Assembly: GCA_012295225.1 (NCBI GenBank) | Contig: WMKK01000006.1 | Span: 558,001 to 622,000 of the forward strand | Length of the DNA: 64,000 nucleotides | Direction: 5' to 3' | Origin: Ostreococcus mediterraneus | Lineage: Eukaryota > Chlorophyta > Mamiellophyceae > Mamiellales > Bathycoccaceae | Part shown: positions 1-9,581 of the stretch, one piece after another | Layout of the letters: every line of letters begins with the position of its first letter | Position numbering within the stretch: the stretch's first letter is position 1 | Notes under the pieces: generated by a model | What the model was told of the DNA's origin: nothing | Databases searched by the model: none | What the model saw: only the letters and a program-made list of their open reading frames with translations | Translations under genes and position numbers: made by a program

Positions 1-8
1 GCGGAGAG

Positions 9-1112
9 CTACGGTTTTGGTTTCGGCGCGTTGGCACCGATATCGTGACACCAGCACCAGAAACGGGACGTGCGCGTGGCGCCGTGCGTGTTGAAGGACT
101 GACGGAGGAGCGCGATCCCGCGCGCGGGGTCGCTCGTGGAGGATGCCTCGACGGGGTCCGCGGCGAGCGTTTTGGCGAACCACTTGTGCGCGACGGCGTG
201 CGAGCGACGCTTCGCGGCTTGGTACAGACGCATGGAACATCGCGCATCGATCTCTGGATCGTGCGCCTGGCCTTCAGATTGGATTTTCTCATCCAAAAAC
301 GTTGCAGCGAGCGCGCGGAGCTTGAACGGAAGGTGCGTGTGTCGCAAGTAGAGCGGAAACCGCGCCGTGTCGCGCTGACGACACGCCTTCCACGTAATCT
401 TCAACGCCCGCAAGTCGTGATCGATACTATGACCAACGACGAGATGTTTCACTCCAGCATCTAATGGGTGCGTCGTCGGGGATTTGCCTAGTAAAATACC
501 CAAAACTTTGGCTCGAACGTCCGCCAACTTTGGTGCCGAGGCGAGCGCCTCGGGCGTGGCTCCAGTGATATCGTGACGATAATCAACCACATCAAGCCCG
601 GGGTTGACCCAAGTATTAAGCAAGATCTCGCCCCATGCATCGACTATGCATACGCGCGCGCATGCGTTCTCGCTCCCATCCTCACCGACACCAACGAATT
701 CGCAATCCAACGCCACGCACGGCGCGTCTCCGACGCGCTGCGTCTCACCTTCACGCTCACGAAACACGCACGCGTGCGCATTCTCCTCCTCCTCGTTCTC
801 AAATATCTCCAAACATGTCTTACACCCCCGCGTCGCGAATGCCGCCGCACATGACTCCTTTGGAAGCTTTCCAATCAAATGCTGCCGCAACGTATCGTAC
901 GAAGGAAAGTGCCGCCCGCAACTCGCGCACACGGCATCGTGCGCGCTATGCTGCACCAACTCCCAATGCGCCTCCAGCGCCGCATCATCGGCAAAAAATT
1001 TATGACAACACGCACACGGCTTCTTGACCGAACGACTCACCATCGATTTACCCATGACGCCATCGCCGTACTGCTTGATTTCTGCCACCGTGGCGCCGCA
1101 CGCCGACTCCAT
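9..1112 (-). CDS. C2H2 zinc finger / DEDDh 3'-5' exonuclease, REXO4/ISG20-like
   Basis: A 367-residue protein. The N-terminal third carries zinc-finger-like Cys/His patterns (CACCHKFF...H..H near residues 33-55, CASCGRHF...H near 62-79, and a third CKTC...H). The C-terminal half is a DEDDh exonuclease: Exo I is ALDCEFVGVG near residue 134, Exo II GHSIDHDLRAL, Exo III HDPEIDARCSMRLY, so all acidic metal ligands and the catalytic His are present. This matches the REXO4/ISG20 branch, which trims RNA in the nucleus or nucleolus; substrate here is inferred. The reading frame stays open further upstream but only with TTG, so the ATG at 1112 was chosen; another ATG lies 21 codons on. It is transcribed away from COG7, with 527 bp between the two ATGs, much of it GC-rich sequence of no clear function. 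Confidence 0.85.
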   Translation of the reverse strand: MESACGATVAEIKQYGDGVMGKSMVSRSVKKPCACCHKFFADDAALEAHWELVQHSAHDAVCASCGRHFPSYDTLRQHLIGKLPKESCAAAFATRGCKTCLEIFENEEEENAHACVFREREGETQRVGDAPCVALDCEFVGVGEDGSENACARVCIVDAWGEILLNTWVNPGLDVVDYRHDITGATPEALASAPKLADVRAKVLGILLGKSPTTHPLDAGVKHLVVGHSIDHDLRALKITWKACRQRDTARFPLYLRHTHLPFKLRALAATFLDEKIQSEGQAHDPEIDARCSMRLYQAAKRRSHAVAHKWFAKTLAADPVEASSTSDPARGIALLRQSFNTHGATRTSRFWCWCHDIGANAPKPKP

Positions 1113-1639
1113 CTTATCCCAAACCGCGCGCGTCAATCACCTCCCTCACGTCGCGCGCCTTCCGCGTTTGCGTCCCCTTCCACCGACGAAAGACGCGCGA
1201 ACGTGTGACGTCGACTGCCCTCGCGCGCACGCTCCACACACGCGCTCTCACGCGTCGACGTGCACCCCCGACGCGAATGCGCGTGCGCCAATCGAGCGAT
1301 CGACAGCCAGCCACGTCTCGCGCGTCGTGCGACGCGTGCGTGCGTTCGCCGCCGCCGCCGCCACCGTGATGCGCCCGAGACCGCCCCTCGCGCGCGTCGC
1401 TCGCGTCGTCGCCCGTGCAGGCGCGCGTGCGAACGGCGGTGGTGTTCGAAATGCGACGGTTGCCGAGGCAACGTCTGCGGCTGCGCTGGCGATCCCAACC
1501 GCACATCCTCGCGCCGGTTCGCCCCGCGCAGCGGTCGACGCACGCTCGAACCGAGCACACGCAGACGCGCGAAGACGCGGGTGACGCGGACGACGCGGAC
1601 GCGGACGCGCGCGGGCGCGAACGCGGGCGCGAACGCGCG

Positions 1640-4039
1640 ATGGATCGACGGGCATCGGCATCCGTCGGTTGGTCATCGTCGGGGGTATCCGCGCGTGATT
1701 TCACCGCGGATGACTTTGATGTGAAGCGTTGGATTAATGAGCGCACGCGAGGGATGGCGCGTGATGATGCGGGCGCGCGCGGGGGCGATCTCGGGGTCGG
1801 GGCGAGCGGCTGGGGCGTGGAGCGCGCGTTGGCGGATGTCGAGTTGAAGGTGCAGTTGTTGGGGGAGGATCTGTCAATGTCGCTCGAGGAGCGATCGCGC
1901 GAGGGCGTGCAGCGCGTGCCAAAGGCGCTCGAGGAGATATCCAGCGTTGAGCGCGCGGTGGATCGGTTGTATGAAGAGGTTCGTGGGATTGTTGTGCGTT
2001 TGGATGACGTGGAGGCGGAATCGAGAACGAGCGTGGAGGCGTTGCGTCAGCTCGACGCCGCTAAAACACGCATGGAAAGCGCGAAGGAGACGTTGCAAGA
2101 AGCCAATGGGCTCGCGGACTTGATGGCTGGCATCGATAGCGTGTTTGCGAGCGGGAACATTCGAAGCATGTCGGAAGCGTTGTCGCGCATGAAGCGCGGG
2201 TTGGCTGTCGTCGGCGAAGTTCCAGAGTTTGCCGACGGGCAAGACAAGGTGGATGCGTTTGAGCACAAACTTGAGGGCATCGTGCGACCGGCGTTGGTGA
2301 CGGCGCTTGAGTCGCAGAATAGCACGGCGGCGCGGGAGTTGCGAGATGTTTTACGCGCCACTGGGCGCGATGGGGCGCTAGAGAGCACGTACGCGGAGAC
2401 GCGGGTGACGACGCGAATGCTCAAGGAATGGAAGACGCGGGAGCGCGATATCGCGGCGAGCGCGAGTGACAATGGCGCGTCGAAGCACCAGAACAATGTG
2501 CGATTGATTGAGGAGTTTTTGAAGTATTGTTCGGATGCTATTCGCTCTGAAATTACGTGGTGTTTGGCGACGTTTCCCGAAGACGCCGCGGTGTTAATTC
2601 CAGTCTCTTGGTGTTCACTCCACGCCACGCTCGAGTCAGCGATGACGGACAAGCTTTCGACGTTACCATCGACACTACTCGCGCCAGTGCGCCGCGCCTT
2701 CGAGACGTACGTGGATGAAGTTGGTAGCGCACTCACGAAACTTGCCAACGATTCGCCTTCGAAAGCGAAAGCGGACGTCGTCAAGGGTGCCATTTACGAT
2801 GCGTTAATGGCTACTGTCGAACCCTTCATCGCAGTCGAACAACGATATGGTGAATTTGAGCTGAACACATTGCGCACTGAGCTCGATGCTGTGGTGAATA
2901 TTCCTGAGGCGCGATCCATCGCGACTTCAGACGATTTGGGCTCCGTCGCGCACAACGTGCTCGCCACGCTCCCGAAAGCGATTGATATCATGAGCGCCGC
3001 GGTCAATCGATGCATGGAAGTCACGTCCGGCGTGGAGACGATGAGTTGCATCCACGCCATTGAAAGTGCCATGGAACACTACGTGGATTTAATAGCTCTT
3101 GTCTTGCGCGATTTACGCGAAGCCGCCGGTTTGATTGATTCCAACGCCGCCAGTTTAAAGCCCAACGTCACTGCCGCGGGTGAAGAGTTCATTCGCGGAT
3201 CCATGAGCTTGCTTGAACTGCTTGAAGCTGTGCCGCTCGCAGTGTTAGACTTTGAATCGAAGTTGCGCGGCAAAGTGCTGGAGATTCGCAAAGCGCTGCG
3301 ACCGGCGCTCGACGGCGGCGCAGAGTTTCGAGAAAGTTCAAAGGCGAGATCGCTCATTGGATTGAGCGTCACCGCGCATGCATCTCGGTCGCGCAAGCTG
3401 TGCGTGTTCTTAGATAAGGTCGCCGACGCCGCAGCCAAACACTCATTAGATTCATCCATCGTGCCCGTTGGTGCGGAGCACATGAACGCCCTGGCGCGCT
3501 CTGTGGAAAAATTTGTCTACGACGCGTTGCTTGGCCGAGTGTCCCTTGAACTCAAGGGCATTGCGAAGTCGGAAATGTGGACCGCGAAGCCGGTGGAAAG
3601 CGCGTATAAGTTACCCACGTTTAGCGCATACCCACAAGAGCGCGTGACCAACGCCGGGGAGTATTTACTTTCGTTGCCGCAGCATTTAGATAACGCGCAC
3701 GAAGAAACCGCGGATGGCGAGAGCAAACCAGCGGTGGCGTCTGAAGCTTGGATTGCTCGAATCGCCGAAGCGAGCGCAGATCTGCTACTCAAAGAAGTCC
3801 AGTCTATCCGTTCGCTCACCGAGCAAGGTGCGGCGCAACTCGCGGCGGACCTGGAATACTTTTCCAATATCGTTGCCGCGCTCGCGCTCGCACCGCCAGA
3901 CGCCCTGGTCGCGTGGCGCGTCTGCGTGGGCACGCCGAGCGGCGATTATGGAACATTCGCTCGCGGCACCAAGTCAAAAAGCATTGATGCGCGAGTTGTC
4001 AACGCAGTTGCGGCGATTCGTGGAATCCCTCTAGCCTGA
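1640..4039 (+). CDS. COG7: Conserved oligomeric Golgi complex subunit 7
   Basis: A 799-residue protein that aligns by eye with plant COG7 from its N terminus: FTADDFDVKRWIN, the stretch VELKVQLLGEDLSMSLEE, and FASGNIRSMSEALSRMK followed by GEVPEFAD. COG7 belongs to lobe B of the COG tethering complex, which guides retrograde vesicles within the Golgi. Length is close to the plant protein (about 830). No transmembrane segment or signal peptide is visible; the body is helical with a coiled-coil-rich first third. The open frame extends upstream to 1415, but that part is low-complexity Arg/Ala, so the ATG at 1640 just before the conserved N terminus is preferred. It converges on the AGPase small subunit gene, with 193 bp between stops. 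Confidence 0.93.
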   Translation: MDRRASASVGWSSSGVSARDFTADDFDVKRWINERTRGMARDDAGARGGDLGVGASGWGVERALADVELKVQLLGEDLSMSLEERSREGVQRVPKALEEISSVERAVDRLYEEVRGIVVRLDDVEAESRTSVEALRQLDAAKTRMESAKETLQEANGLADLMAGIDSVFASGNIRSMSEALSRMKRGLAVVGEVPEFADGQDKVDAFEHKLEGIVRPALVTALESQNSTAARELRDVLRATGRDGALESTYAETRVTTRMLKEWKTRERDIAASASDNGASKHQNNVRLIEEFLKYCSDAIRSEITWCLATFPEDAAVLIPVSWCSLHATLESAMTDKLSTLPSTLLAPVRRAFETYVDEVGSALTKLANDSPSKAKADVVKGAIYDALMATVEPFIAVEQRYGEFELNTLRTELDAVVNIPEARSIATSDDLGSVAHNVLATLPKAIDIMSAAVNRCMEVTSGVETMSCIHAIESAMEHYVDLIALVLRDLREAAGLIDSNAASLKPNVTAAGEEFIRGSMSLLELLEAVPLAVLDFESKLRGKVLEIRKALRPALDGGAEFRESSKARSLIGLSVTAHASRSRKLCVFLDKVADAAAKHSLDSSIVPVGAEHMNALARSVEKFVYDALLGRVSLELKGIAKSEMWTAKPVESAYKLPTFSAYPQERVTNAGEYLLSLPQHLDNAHEETADGESKPAVASEAWIARIAEASADLLLKEVQSIRSLTEQGAAQLAADLEYFSNIVAALALAPPDALVAWRVCVGTPSGDYGTFARGTKSKSIDARVVNAVAAIRGIPLA

Positions 4040-4232
4040 ATAGCGCGTGTAAAACAAAAACGAACCAACGAAAGATGTGCGCATACAGACTTGAACTGTT
4101 TTACAAGAAAATCTGAACTATGTTGATGATTTTGAGGAGGGCTAGATCACACCGAACGAGCGAAAATGCTCACTCGCTTGGTGCGTGAAAAACGTCGCCG
4201 CGATCGCAGACAACGCGAAACGCGACGGGAAA

Positions 4233-5849
4233 TCACTTTTTCCCCGCGGTGGCCGCCGCCGCCGCGACTTCTTGCGGACCCGGAATGATCGAACCAGCCG
4301 GGATGACGGCATCTTTTATGACCACAATGATGCCGTCACGAATGATGTAACCCTTGTCCTCAGCATTGAGATCCGCAATGTTATCTTTGTTGTCAATGAC
4401 GCAATCCATACCGATGCGCGCATTCTTGTCGATGATCGCCTTGCGAATCACCGTCCCCGCGCCAATGCCAATGGGCGTGCAGCCCGGAAGCAAGGAGCAT
4501 TCTTGCTCCTTTTCGTAGTAATCAGCGCCCATAATGAGGGCGTCTTGCAAATCGCACCCTTCGTTGATTAACGAACGCAAACCAACCATGCAGTTGTGGA
4601 GCTTGGACTTTTTCACCATGCACCCGTCGCCAATCGTCGAGCGCTCGATCATCGAGTCAAGAATTTTGCTCGGGGGCAAGAAACGGGACTGGGTGTAAAT
4701 CGGCGCCGTGCGGTCGTAGAAGCTGAACTTCGGGTTCGGGTCGTTGCACTCCAAGTTGGCGTGGAAGAACGCGTCGACGGTACCAATGTCCTCCCAGTAA
4801 CCTTCAAACAAGTACGCTTGCACCTTCAACCCCTTGGCGGCGGCTTGCGGGATGACTTCGCCGCCAAAGTCGTTGGCTTGCGGGAAGTCATTCATCAAGA
4901 GCATTTGCATCGCCTTGGCGGTAAAGACGTAGATACCCATGGATGCAATGTACGGCATTTCCTTAGCCTTTTGCGCATCGAGGCCTAACACAGTGGTGTC
5001 CACTTGCATCGCCTTGAGCGCCTCGCCTTGCGGCTTTTCTGAAAATTCAATGATGCGACCGCTCGCGTCAATCTTCATCAAACCAAAGGAGGACGCGCGT
5101 TCTTCATCGGTCGGCAACGCCGCAACGGTGATGTCAGCTAACGATTCGCGGTGCTTCGTGACGAAGGGCTTGTAATCCATGCGGTACAAGTGATCGCCGG
5201 AAAGAATCAAGTAATCTTCACAACCGCTTTCGGCAAACAACCACAAGTATTGACGCACGGCGTCGGCGGTGCCTTGGAACCACGCCTTGTTAATCGGGCT
5301 TTGTTGCGCCGCCAACACCTCGACGAAGCCTTGACGGGTGTAGGTACCAATGTTCGAGTTGTACGCTTGGGACAAGTGACGGTTCAAAGACGCGCTGTTG
5401 AATTGCGTCAAGCAGTACACCTTGTTGATGTCCGAGTTGATGCAGTTGGACACGGGAATGTCAATCAAGCGGTAGTTTGCGCCGAGCGGCACCGCGGGCT
5501 TGGCACGCGTCTTGGTCAACGGATACAAACGTGTACCTGCACCACCACCGAGGATGATGCTCAACACATTATCCATGCGCTGGTCTTCCGCGCTCGAGGA
5601 GGACACGGCGGTGTCGTTGGACACGGCGACGGCGGAGCGCGCCGGGACGGCGCGCACCGACGCCTTGCGCACCGTTTGCGCCTTCAACTTTTGGCCACCA
5701 AACGTGGACTTGGCTGTAAAGCAAACGCAAACAACGATGCACATTCATTAAGGTCAGTCTCCACGCACACACGCACACATCACGCCCGTCGTTCCGCCCC
5801 GAATCGCCCTCGCGCGAATCAAGAGAGTATCCAACCGCGCCAACGCCAT
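4233..5849 (-). CDS. ADP-glucose pyrophosphorylase small (catalytic) subunit, plastid
   Basis: This enzyme makes ADP-glucose from glucose-1-phosphate and ATP, the committed step of starch synthesis in the plastid. Full catalytic signatures are present: [47 protein letters not shown], then the left-handed beta-helix C-terminal region with an [12 protein letters not shown] segment. The proposed gene has two exons: about 5849-5777 and 5713-4233, giving 517 residues. The 3' splice site TTTACAG at 5720-5714 and the CTGAC at 5757-5753 are clear; without splicing the frame would begin with a non-targeting Cys/Val stretch. The first exon is less sure: I chose ATG at 5849 with a 5' site GTGCGTG at 5776, which makes an Arg-rich leader suited to a transit peptide, but other upstream ATGs in the same phase are possible. 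Confidence 0.9.
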
Positions 5850-6470
5850 CACGAAACATCGCCCCGCCTGCGCGCACCGCCACCCGACTCGCGCCCGCAC
5901 CCGCGCTCGAACGATACACCGCATATCACACGAATCAAATCCACCGAACTCGCGACCATCGCGACGTCGCATTCGCGCATACACCCGCATCAAACGCACG
6001 CGCTCGGCACCAAACTCTATCCACATCCGATCGATCCACATCCGCATTCATCCCCGCGCGACGCACGCCGCGACCGCATCGCGCGCCGCCTGTCGCCACG
6101 AACGCGTGCACGGCACACGTACGCATTCGATTCTCGCACGTACCGGTGAAATTCGCGGACATCGAGAGCGCCATATCGGTCGAACGTCGCCTGCGCGCGT
6201 GAATGCCGACGCTCGAGACGCGACGCGCTGTGAGCCACAAATTCGCACCGTCGCCGGCGCGTCACGCGGTCGCGTGTTCGGACATACGGTGCATACTGTG
6301 TAAAGTGTATACCCATGATATGGTTTTTATAACCACGCGCGGCGTCGGGCATGCGCTGACAACACCCGGGTGTACGGGACATCTAAATTTATCACGACAT
6401 CACGGCGCCCATCGAAGACGACGGTTCGTATCGCCACTGCGGGGCGCGCCGTCGACGCGTCGCGGGCGCG
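5850..6470. promoter_or_regulatory. Divergent intergenic region, AGPase small subunit / kinesin
   Basis: About 620 bp separate two divergent genes. The half near AGPase is CG-rich and may include more of its first exon. The half near the kinesin is more AT-rich and holds GTTCGGACATACGGT at 6276-6290, then a TATA-like TTTTTATAACC around 6324-6335. The GTTCGGACATACGG word returns in two other intergenic regions (see findings). No RNA gene seen. Confidence 0.4.
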
Positions 6471-9074
6471 ATGTCGAGCGGCGCGAGCGGTGCGTGCGCG
6501 CGCGGACGCGTCGAGGTGTACGCGCGCGTTCGTCCCGCAGATGTCGCGCGCGGCGGCGCGGATGACGGTGATGGGGGCGCGGGCGCGAGGGCGGTGCGCG
6601 TGGCGCGAAGGGATGGTGGTCAACACCGCGCGGGCGAGGCGCGCGTGGTCGTGGATGCGTCGTGCGGCGGCGGTGGTGGTGGCGGTGCGAACCATGCGAA
6701 CGCGCGCGCGTTCGATGTCGATGGTGCGTTCGACGTGGAGGCGACGCAGTGCGAGGTGTACGCGGCGTGCGCGGCGCCCGTGCTCGAGGCGGCGACCAAG
6801 GGCTACCGCGGATGCGTTTTGGCGTACGGACAGACTGGGTCGGGGAAGACGTATTCGATGCTCAACGCCGGTGATGGCGAAGGTGGTGATGCAGGTGGCC
6901 CGGGTTTAGTGCCGCGTCTCGCGGTGGATTGCTTTGCGCGCGCGGCGAGTGATTCGTTTCACGCGTACGAGGTGTCGTGCGCCATGGCGCAAATATACAA
7001 TGAGCAGGTGGATGATTTGGTGGCCAAGCGCGCTGGATTGAAGGTCGTGCCCGCGTCAGATGGATCAGGGTACGATGTTGAAGGGTTGCTGTGGACGCCG
7101 TGTCGCAGTGCGGAAGACGTGCTGGAGTGCTTTAAGCGCGGGCGATCGAGGCTGGTGTACGCCGAAACGCACATGAACAAGCAAAGTTCGCGGTCGCATT
7201 GCGTATTTCAGATGAAAATAGACCGCATAGAACGCCCGGTGGATGTGATTTCGTCGAGTGGTAGCGTGGTGCGTGATGATGAGTGTGCGGAGGTGCACGG
7301 GGACGACGGCGATGACGGACGTCGCGTGGCGGTCGAGATGCGTTCTGGATTGCTCACCATCGTCGATTTGGCTGGTTCGGAGCGACAAAAGAAAACGCAA
7401 AGCATCGGCGCGCGATTCAAAGAGGCGACAAACATCAACACAAGCTTGCTCGCCCTCGGAAATGTCGTAAGTGCGTTAGCTGCGGGGCATCGCTACATTC
7501 CGTATCGTGATTCGACGTTGACAAAGATTCTTGAGTCAAGTCTCAACGGCAAAAGCCGAACGACGCTATTGGTGTGCGTCAGCGCTGAAGCTCAGCACGC
7601 TAACGAGAGCGCTAATTTGCTCGACTTTGCAGCGCGTGCGATGCGAATTGAGACGTCGCCTGAAGTTCGATCGTCTCTGGTGGATATGGATCCCAGAAGA
7701 TTAACGCAGCAGTTGCGCGGCCAAGCCAACGACGAAGCGCTCACGAGAGTCATGAGAGAAGTCGACGCCTTACGTCGAGCGCTCGCGAACGCGAATAAAA
7801 GCTCGGAAGAAGACATCATGGCGCTTAAACATTCTCGTGACGCGCTTACGAACGAACTCTGCACGACGAGATTAAACTTGGAGGCCTGTAAAGCGGCGCT
7901 CGAACGCGTTCGTTCTGAAAGCGCGACGACGACTCGAGATTTACTCGTCATGCAAACAGCAAACGCAACGCTCGAACATCGCACAAAAACACTCACTATT
8001 AAATTAAGCGCAAAAAGTGGCGAGATGCACAATCAACGCGCGGCGTATGAGCTCGCATTGTCACAAATGGAAAAGTCAACGCGGAAACTAGAATCTCAGC
8101 TCAACGCCGAGCGGGCGTCTACGTCGAGAGCCCTCAAGCGTGTAGAGGCGCTCACAAAATCCTGCACTGAGGTGCGTTCGGCGAATGTGAACTTAGAACG
8201 CGCGTCATCGCTGATGAACATCGAGCTGGAGCGAGCGCGGTCGATGGTTGGCGCACATCGCGTCGACAACGCGCGTTTAATGCGCAGACACGTCGCACTT
8301 GAAGCGAAACAGAACGACAGCGTCCGCGAGTGTGCCGAATTGCGTCAGCAAGCGCTCATTTATTTCGTCAAATACACATACGGCACGTACCGACACGACG
8401 TGTTCGCGAATATGATCGCAGCGCACGATTGGAGCATGAAGCTTAAATGCCGAGAAGCCGAAACGCGGCGCGAGCGAGATTCCATCGCGCGCCGCGCTGC
8501 CGCACGACGATCTGTCGAGAGATCCGCCCTGGTGCTCGCGCTTGAAAAGGATAAATTAGACGCGTCAAAGCGACTTCGGCGCGCCGAGCGCCGTGGAAGC
8601 GAAATCGATGAGCGTTACGTACAGGACGTCGCGCTCCTTCGAGCGGAAATGGACGCGCAACGACATCGACTCGACGTCGTTACACGTCTTCACAACACAA
8701 CCGCCGATCGTCAGCTAGAACGCGGCGTCATTATCACAAAAGTGGCGCGTAACGGCAAACGTTACGACCGTATACTCCGTGTCAATTCGTTTACCGGCGC
8801 GCTTGAATCCGCGCAAGTCCCCCGTCGCTTCAAGCTGCTTGCGCCTCGTCGGGACGTCCCACTCGCATCACCAACGTCAGCCATCACGCCTAGCGCGGAC
8901 GATGATACCACTGTAGACATTGTACTGTCGTCTCGCAACCTCCAGCTCGACTGCGCGCACGGCGCGGACGCGGTGTGGGCGTTGTCCCTCGCGAAGCGCT
9001 TTGGCCGACCGACCGGCGGCTTCCACCTGGACACCTCTCCTGCGCTGCGTCGCCACACGACGACGCAAATATGA
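6471..9074 (+). CDS. Kinesin-like motor protein, N-terminal motor
   Basis: An 867-residue kinesin. The motor domain covers roughly residues 10-400: VYARVRP, P-loop GQTGSGKTYSM near 119, switch I NKQSSRSH, switch II DLAGSERQKKT, then NTSLLALGNVVSAL and IPYRDSTLTKIL. It therefore should hydrolyse ATP and move on microtubules. An acidic Ser/Asp insertion of about 30 residues (around DDECAEVHGDDGDDG) splits the sheet before switch II. The middle is Ala/Arg/Glu-rich coiled coil (about 410-740). The last 120 residues are not coiled coil and look like a small beta-rich domain ending VWALSLAKRFGRP, which might be PH-like. I cannot assign a subfamily; the RAMRI ending of the motor recalls armadillo-type kinesins. 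Its TGA overlaps the ATG of the next gene. Confidence 0.92.
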   Translation: MSSGASGACARGRVEVYARVRPADVARGGADDGDGGAGARAVRVARRDGGQHRAGEARVVVDASCGGGGGGGANHANARAFDVDGAFDVEATQCEVYAACAAPVLEAATKGYRGCVLAYGQTGSGKTYSMLNAGDGEGGDAGGPGLVPRLAVDCFARAASDSFHAYEVSCAMAQIYNEQVDDLVAKRAGLKVVPASDGSGYDVEGLLWTPCRSAEDVLECFKRGRSRLVYAETHMNKQSSRSHCVFQMKIDRIERPVDVISSSGSVVRDDECAEVHGDDGDDGRRVAVEMRSGLLTIVDLAGSERQKKTQSIGARFKEATNINTSLLALGNVVSALAAGHRYIPYRDSTLTKILESSLNGKSRTTLLVCVSAEAQHANESANLLDFAARAMRIETSPEVRSSLVDMDPRRLTQQLRGQANDEALTRVMREVDALRRALANANKSSEEDIMALKHSRDALTNELCTTRLNLEACKAALERVRSESATTTRDLLVMQTANATLEHRTKTLTIKLSAKSGEMHNQRAAYELALSQMEKSTRKLESQLNAERASTSRALKRVEALTKSCTEVRSANVNLERASSLMNIELERARSMVGAHRVDNARLMRRHVALEAKQNDSVRECAELRQQALIYFVKYTYGTYRHDVFANMIAAHDWSMKLKCREAETRRERDSIARRAAARRSVERSALVLALEKDKLDASKRLRRAERRGSEIDERYVQDVALLRAEMDAQRHRLDVVTRLHNTTADRQLERGVIITKVARNGKRYDRILRVNSFTGALESAQVPRRFKLLAPRRDVPLASPTSAITPSADDDTTVDIVLSSRNLQLDCAHGADAVWALSLAKRFGRPTGGFHLDTSPALRRHTTTQI

Positions 9075-9490
9075 GTTCTGGCACGCGCAATCGAGGGCAA
9101 AAACACCAAAATCGCGTTCCATTCGTCGCCAAGCGCGACATCAAGCGCACCGACACCGACCGCGAGCGCGAACTCGCGATAAAGCACGTGGCATTGCAAA
9201 ACATTTGCCGACGATGCGCGCAAAAAGTGCAGTGGCGGTTTCAGATGGGCAAGTATAAAAAGAAGAAGGCGGGCACAGCGGGACGATGCAATCAATGTAC
9301 CTTACAGCGCGTGCGCTTAGCCTACCGAAGCGTGTGTGACGTGTGCGCGAAGGAGAAGAATTTATGCCCAGGGTGCAACCGAAACCCGGAGGACGCCGAG
9401 TTGCTCGAGCAGGCACGGGAAAGAGAGGGCGGTGTGGATGACGGTGAGGATCATGAGAGCGAGAACGACGACGAGGATGAGAGTGAGTAG
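9071..9490 (+). CDS. C9orf85-like (DUF2039) zinc-binding protein
   Basis: A 139-residue protein beginning MSSGTRNRGQKHQNRVPF. The RGQKHQN motif, then CRRCAQKVQWRFQMGKYK, then CNQC, CDVC and CPGC pairs, match the C9orf85/DUF2039 family of small eukaryotic Cys-rich proteins of unknown function; four or five CxxC pairs suggest zinc binding. The C terminus is acidic (runs of Glu/Asp), also typical for relatives. The ATG at 9071 overlaps the kinesin stop codon by four bases (ATGA), so it has no private upstream region on this strand. Its own promoter would have to lie within the kinesin gene, or the two are made from one transcript. Confidence 0.85.
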   Translation: MSSGTRNRGQKHQNRVPFVAKRDIKRTDTDRERELAIKHVALQNICRRCAQKVQWRFQMGKYKKKKAGTAGRCNQCTLQRVRLAYRSVCDVCAKEKNLCPGCNRNPEDAELLEQAREREGGVDDGEDHESENDDEDESE

Positions 9491-9581
9491 GATGCATACA
9501 GGCACGTAGAACTTTTAGTGTACATTTCATTTGTGACAACAACGCGTCGACTGAACCGACAAAATTTATTTGTTCGCGCTC

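Noticed and set aside
1415-1639. N-terminal extension of COG7
   Set aside because: Arg/Ala-rich low-complexity sequence without similarity to COG7; the conserved start follows the ATG at 1640.
5151-6149. 332-codon plus-strand frame opposite the AGPase small subunit
   Set aside because: Antisense shadow followed by promoter sequence; no domain.
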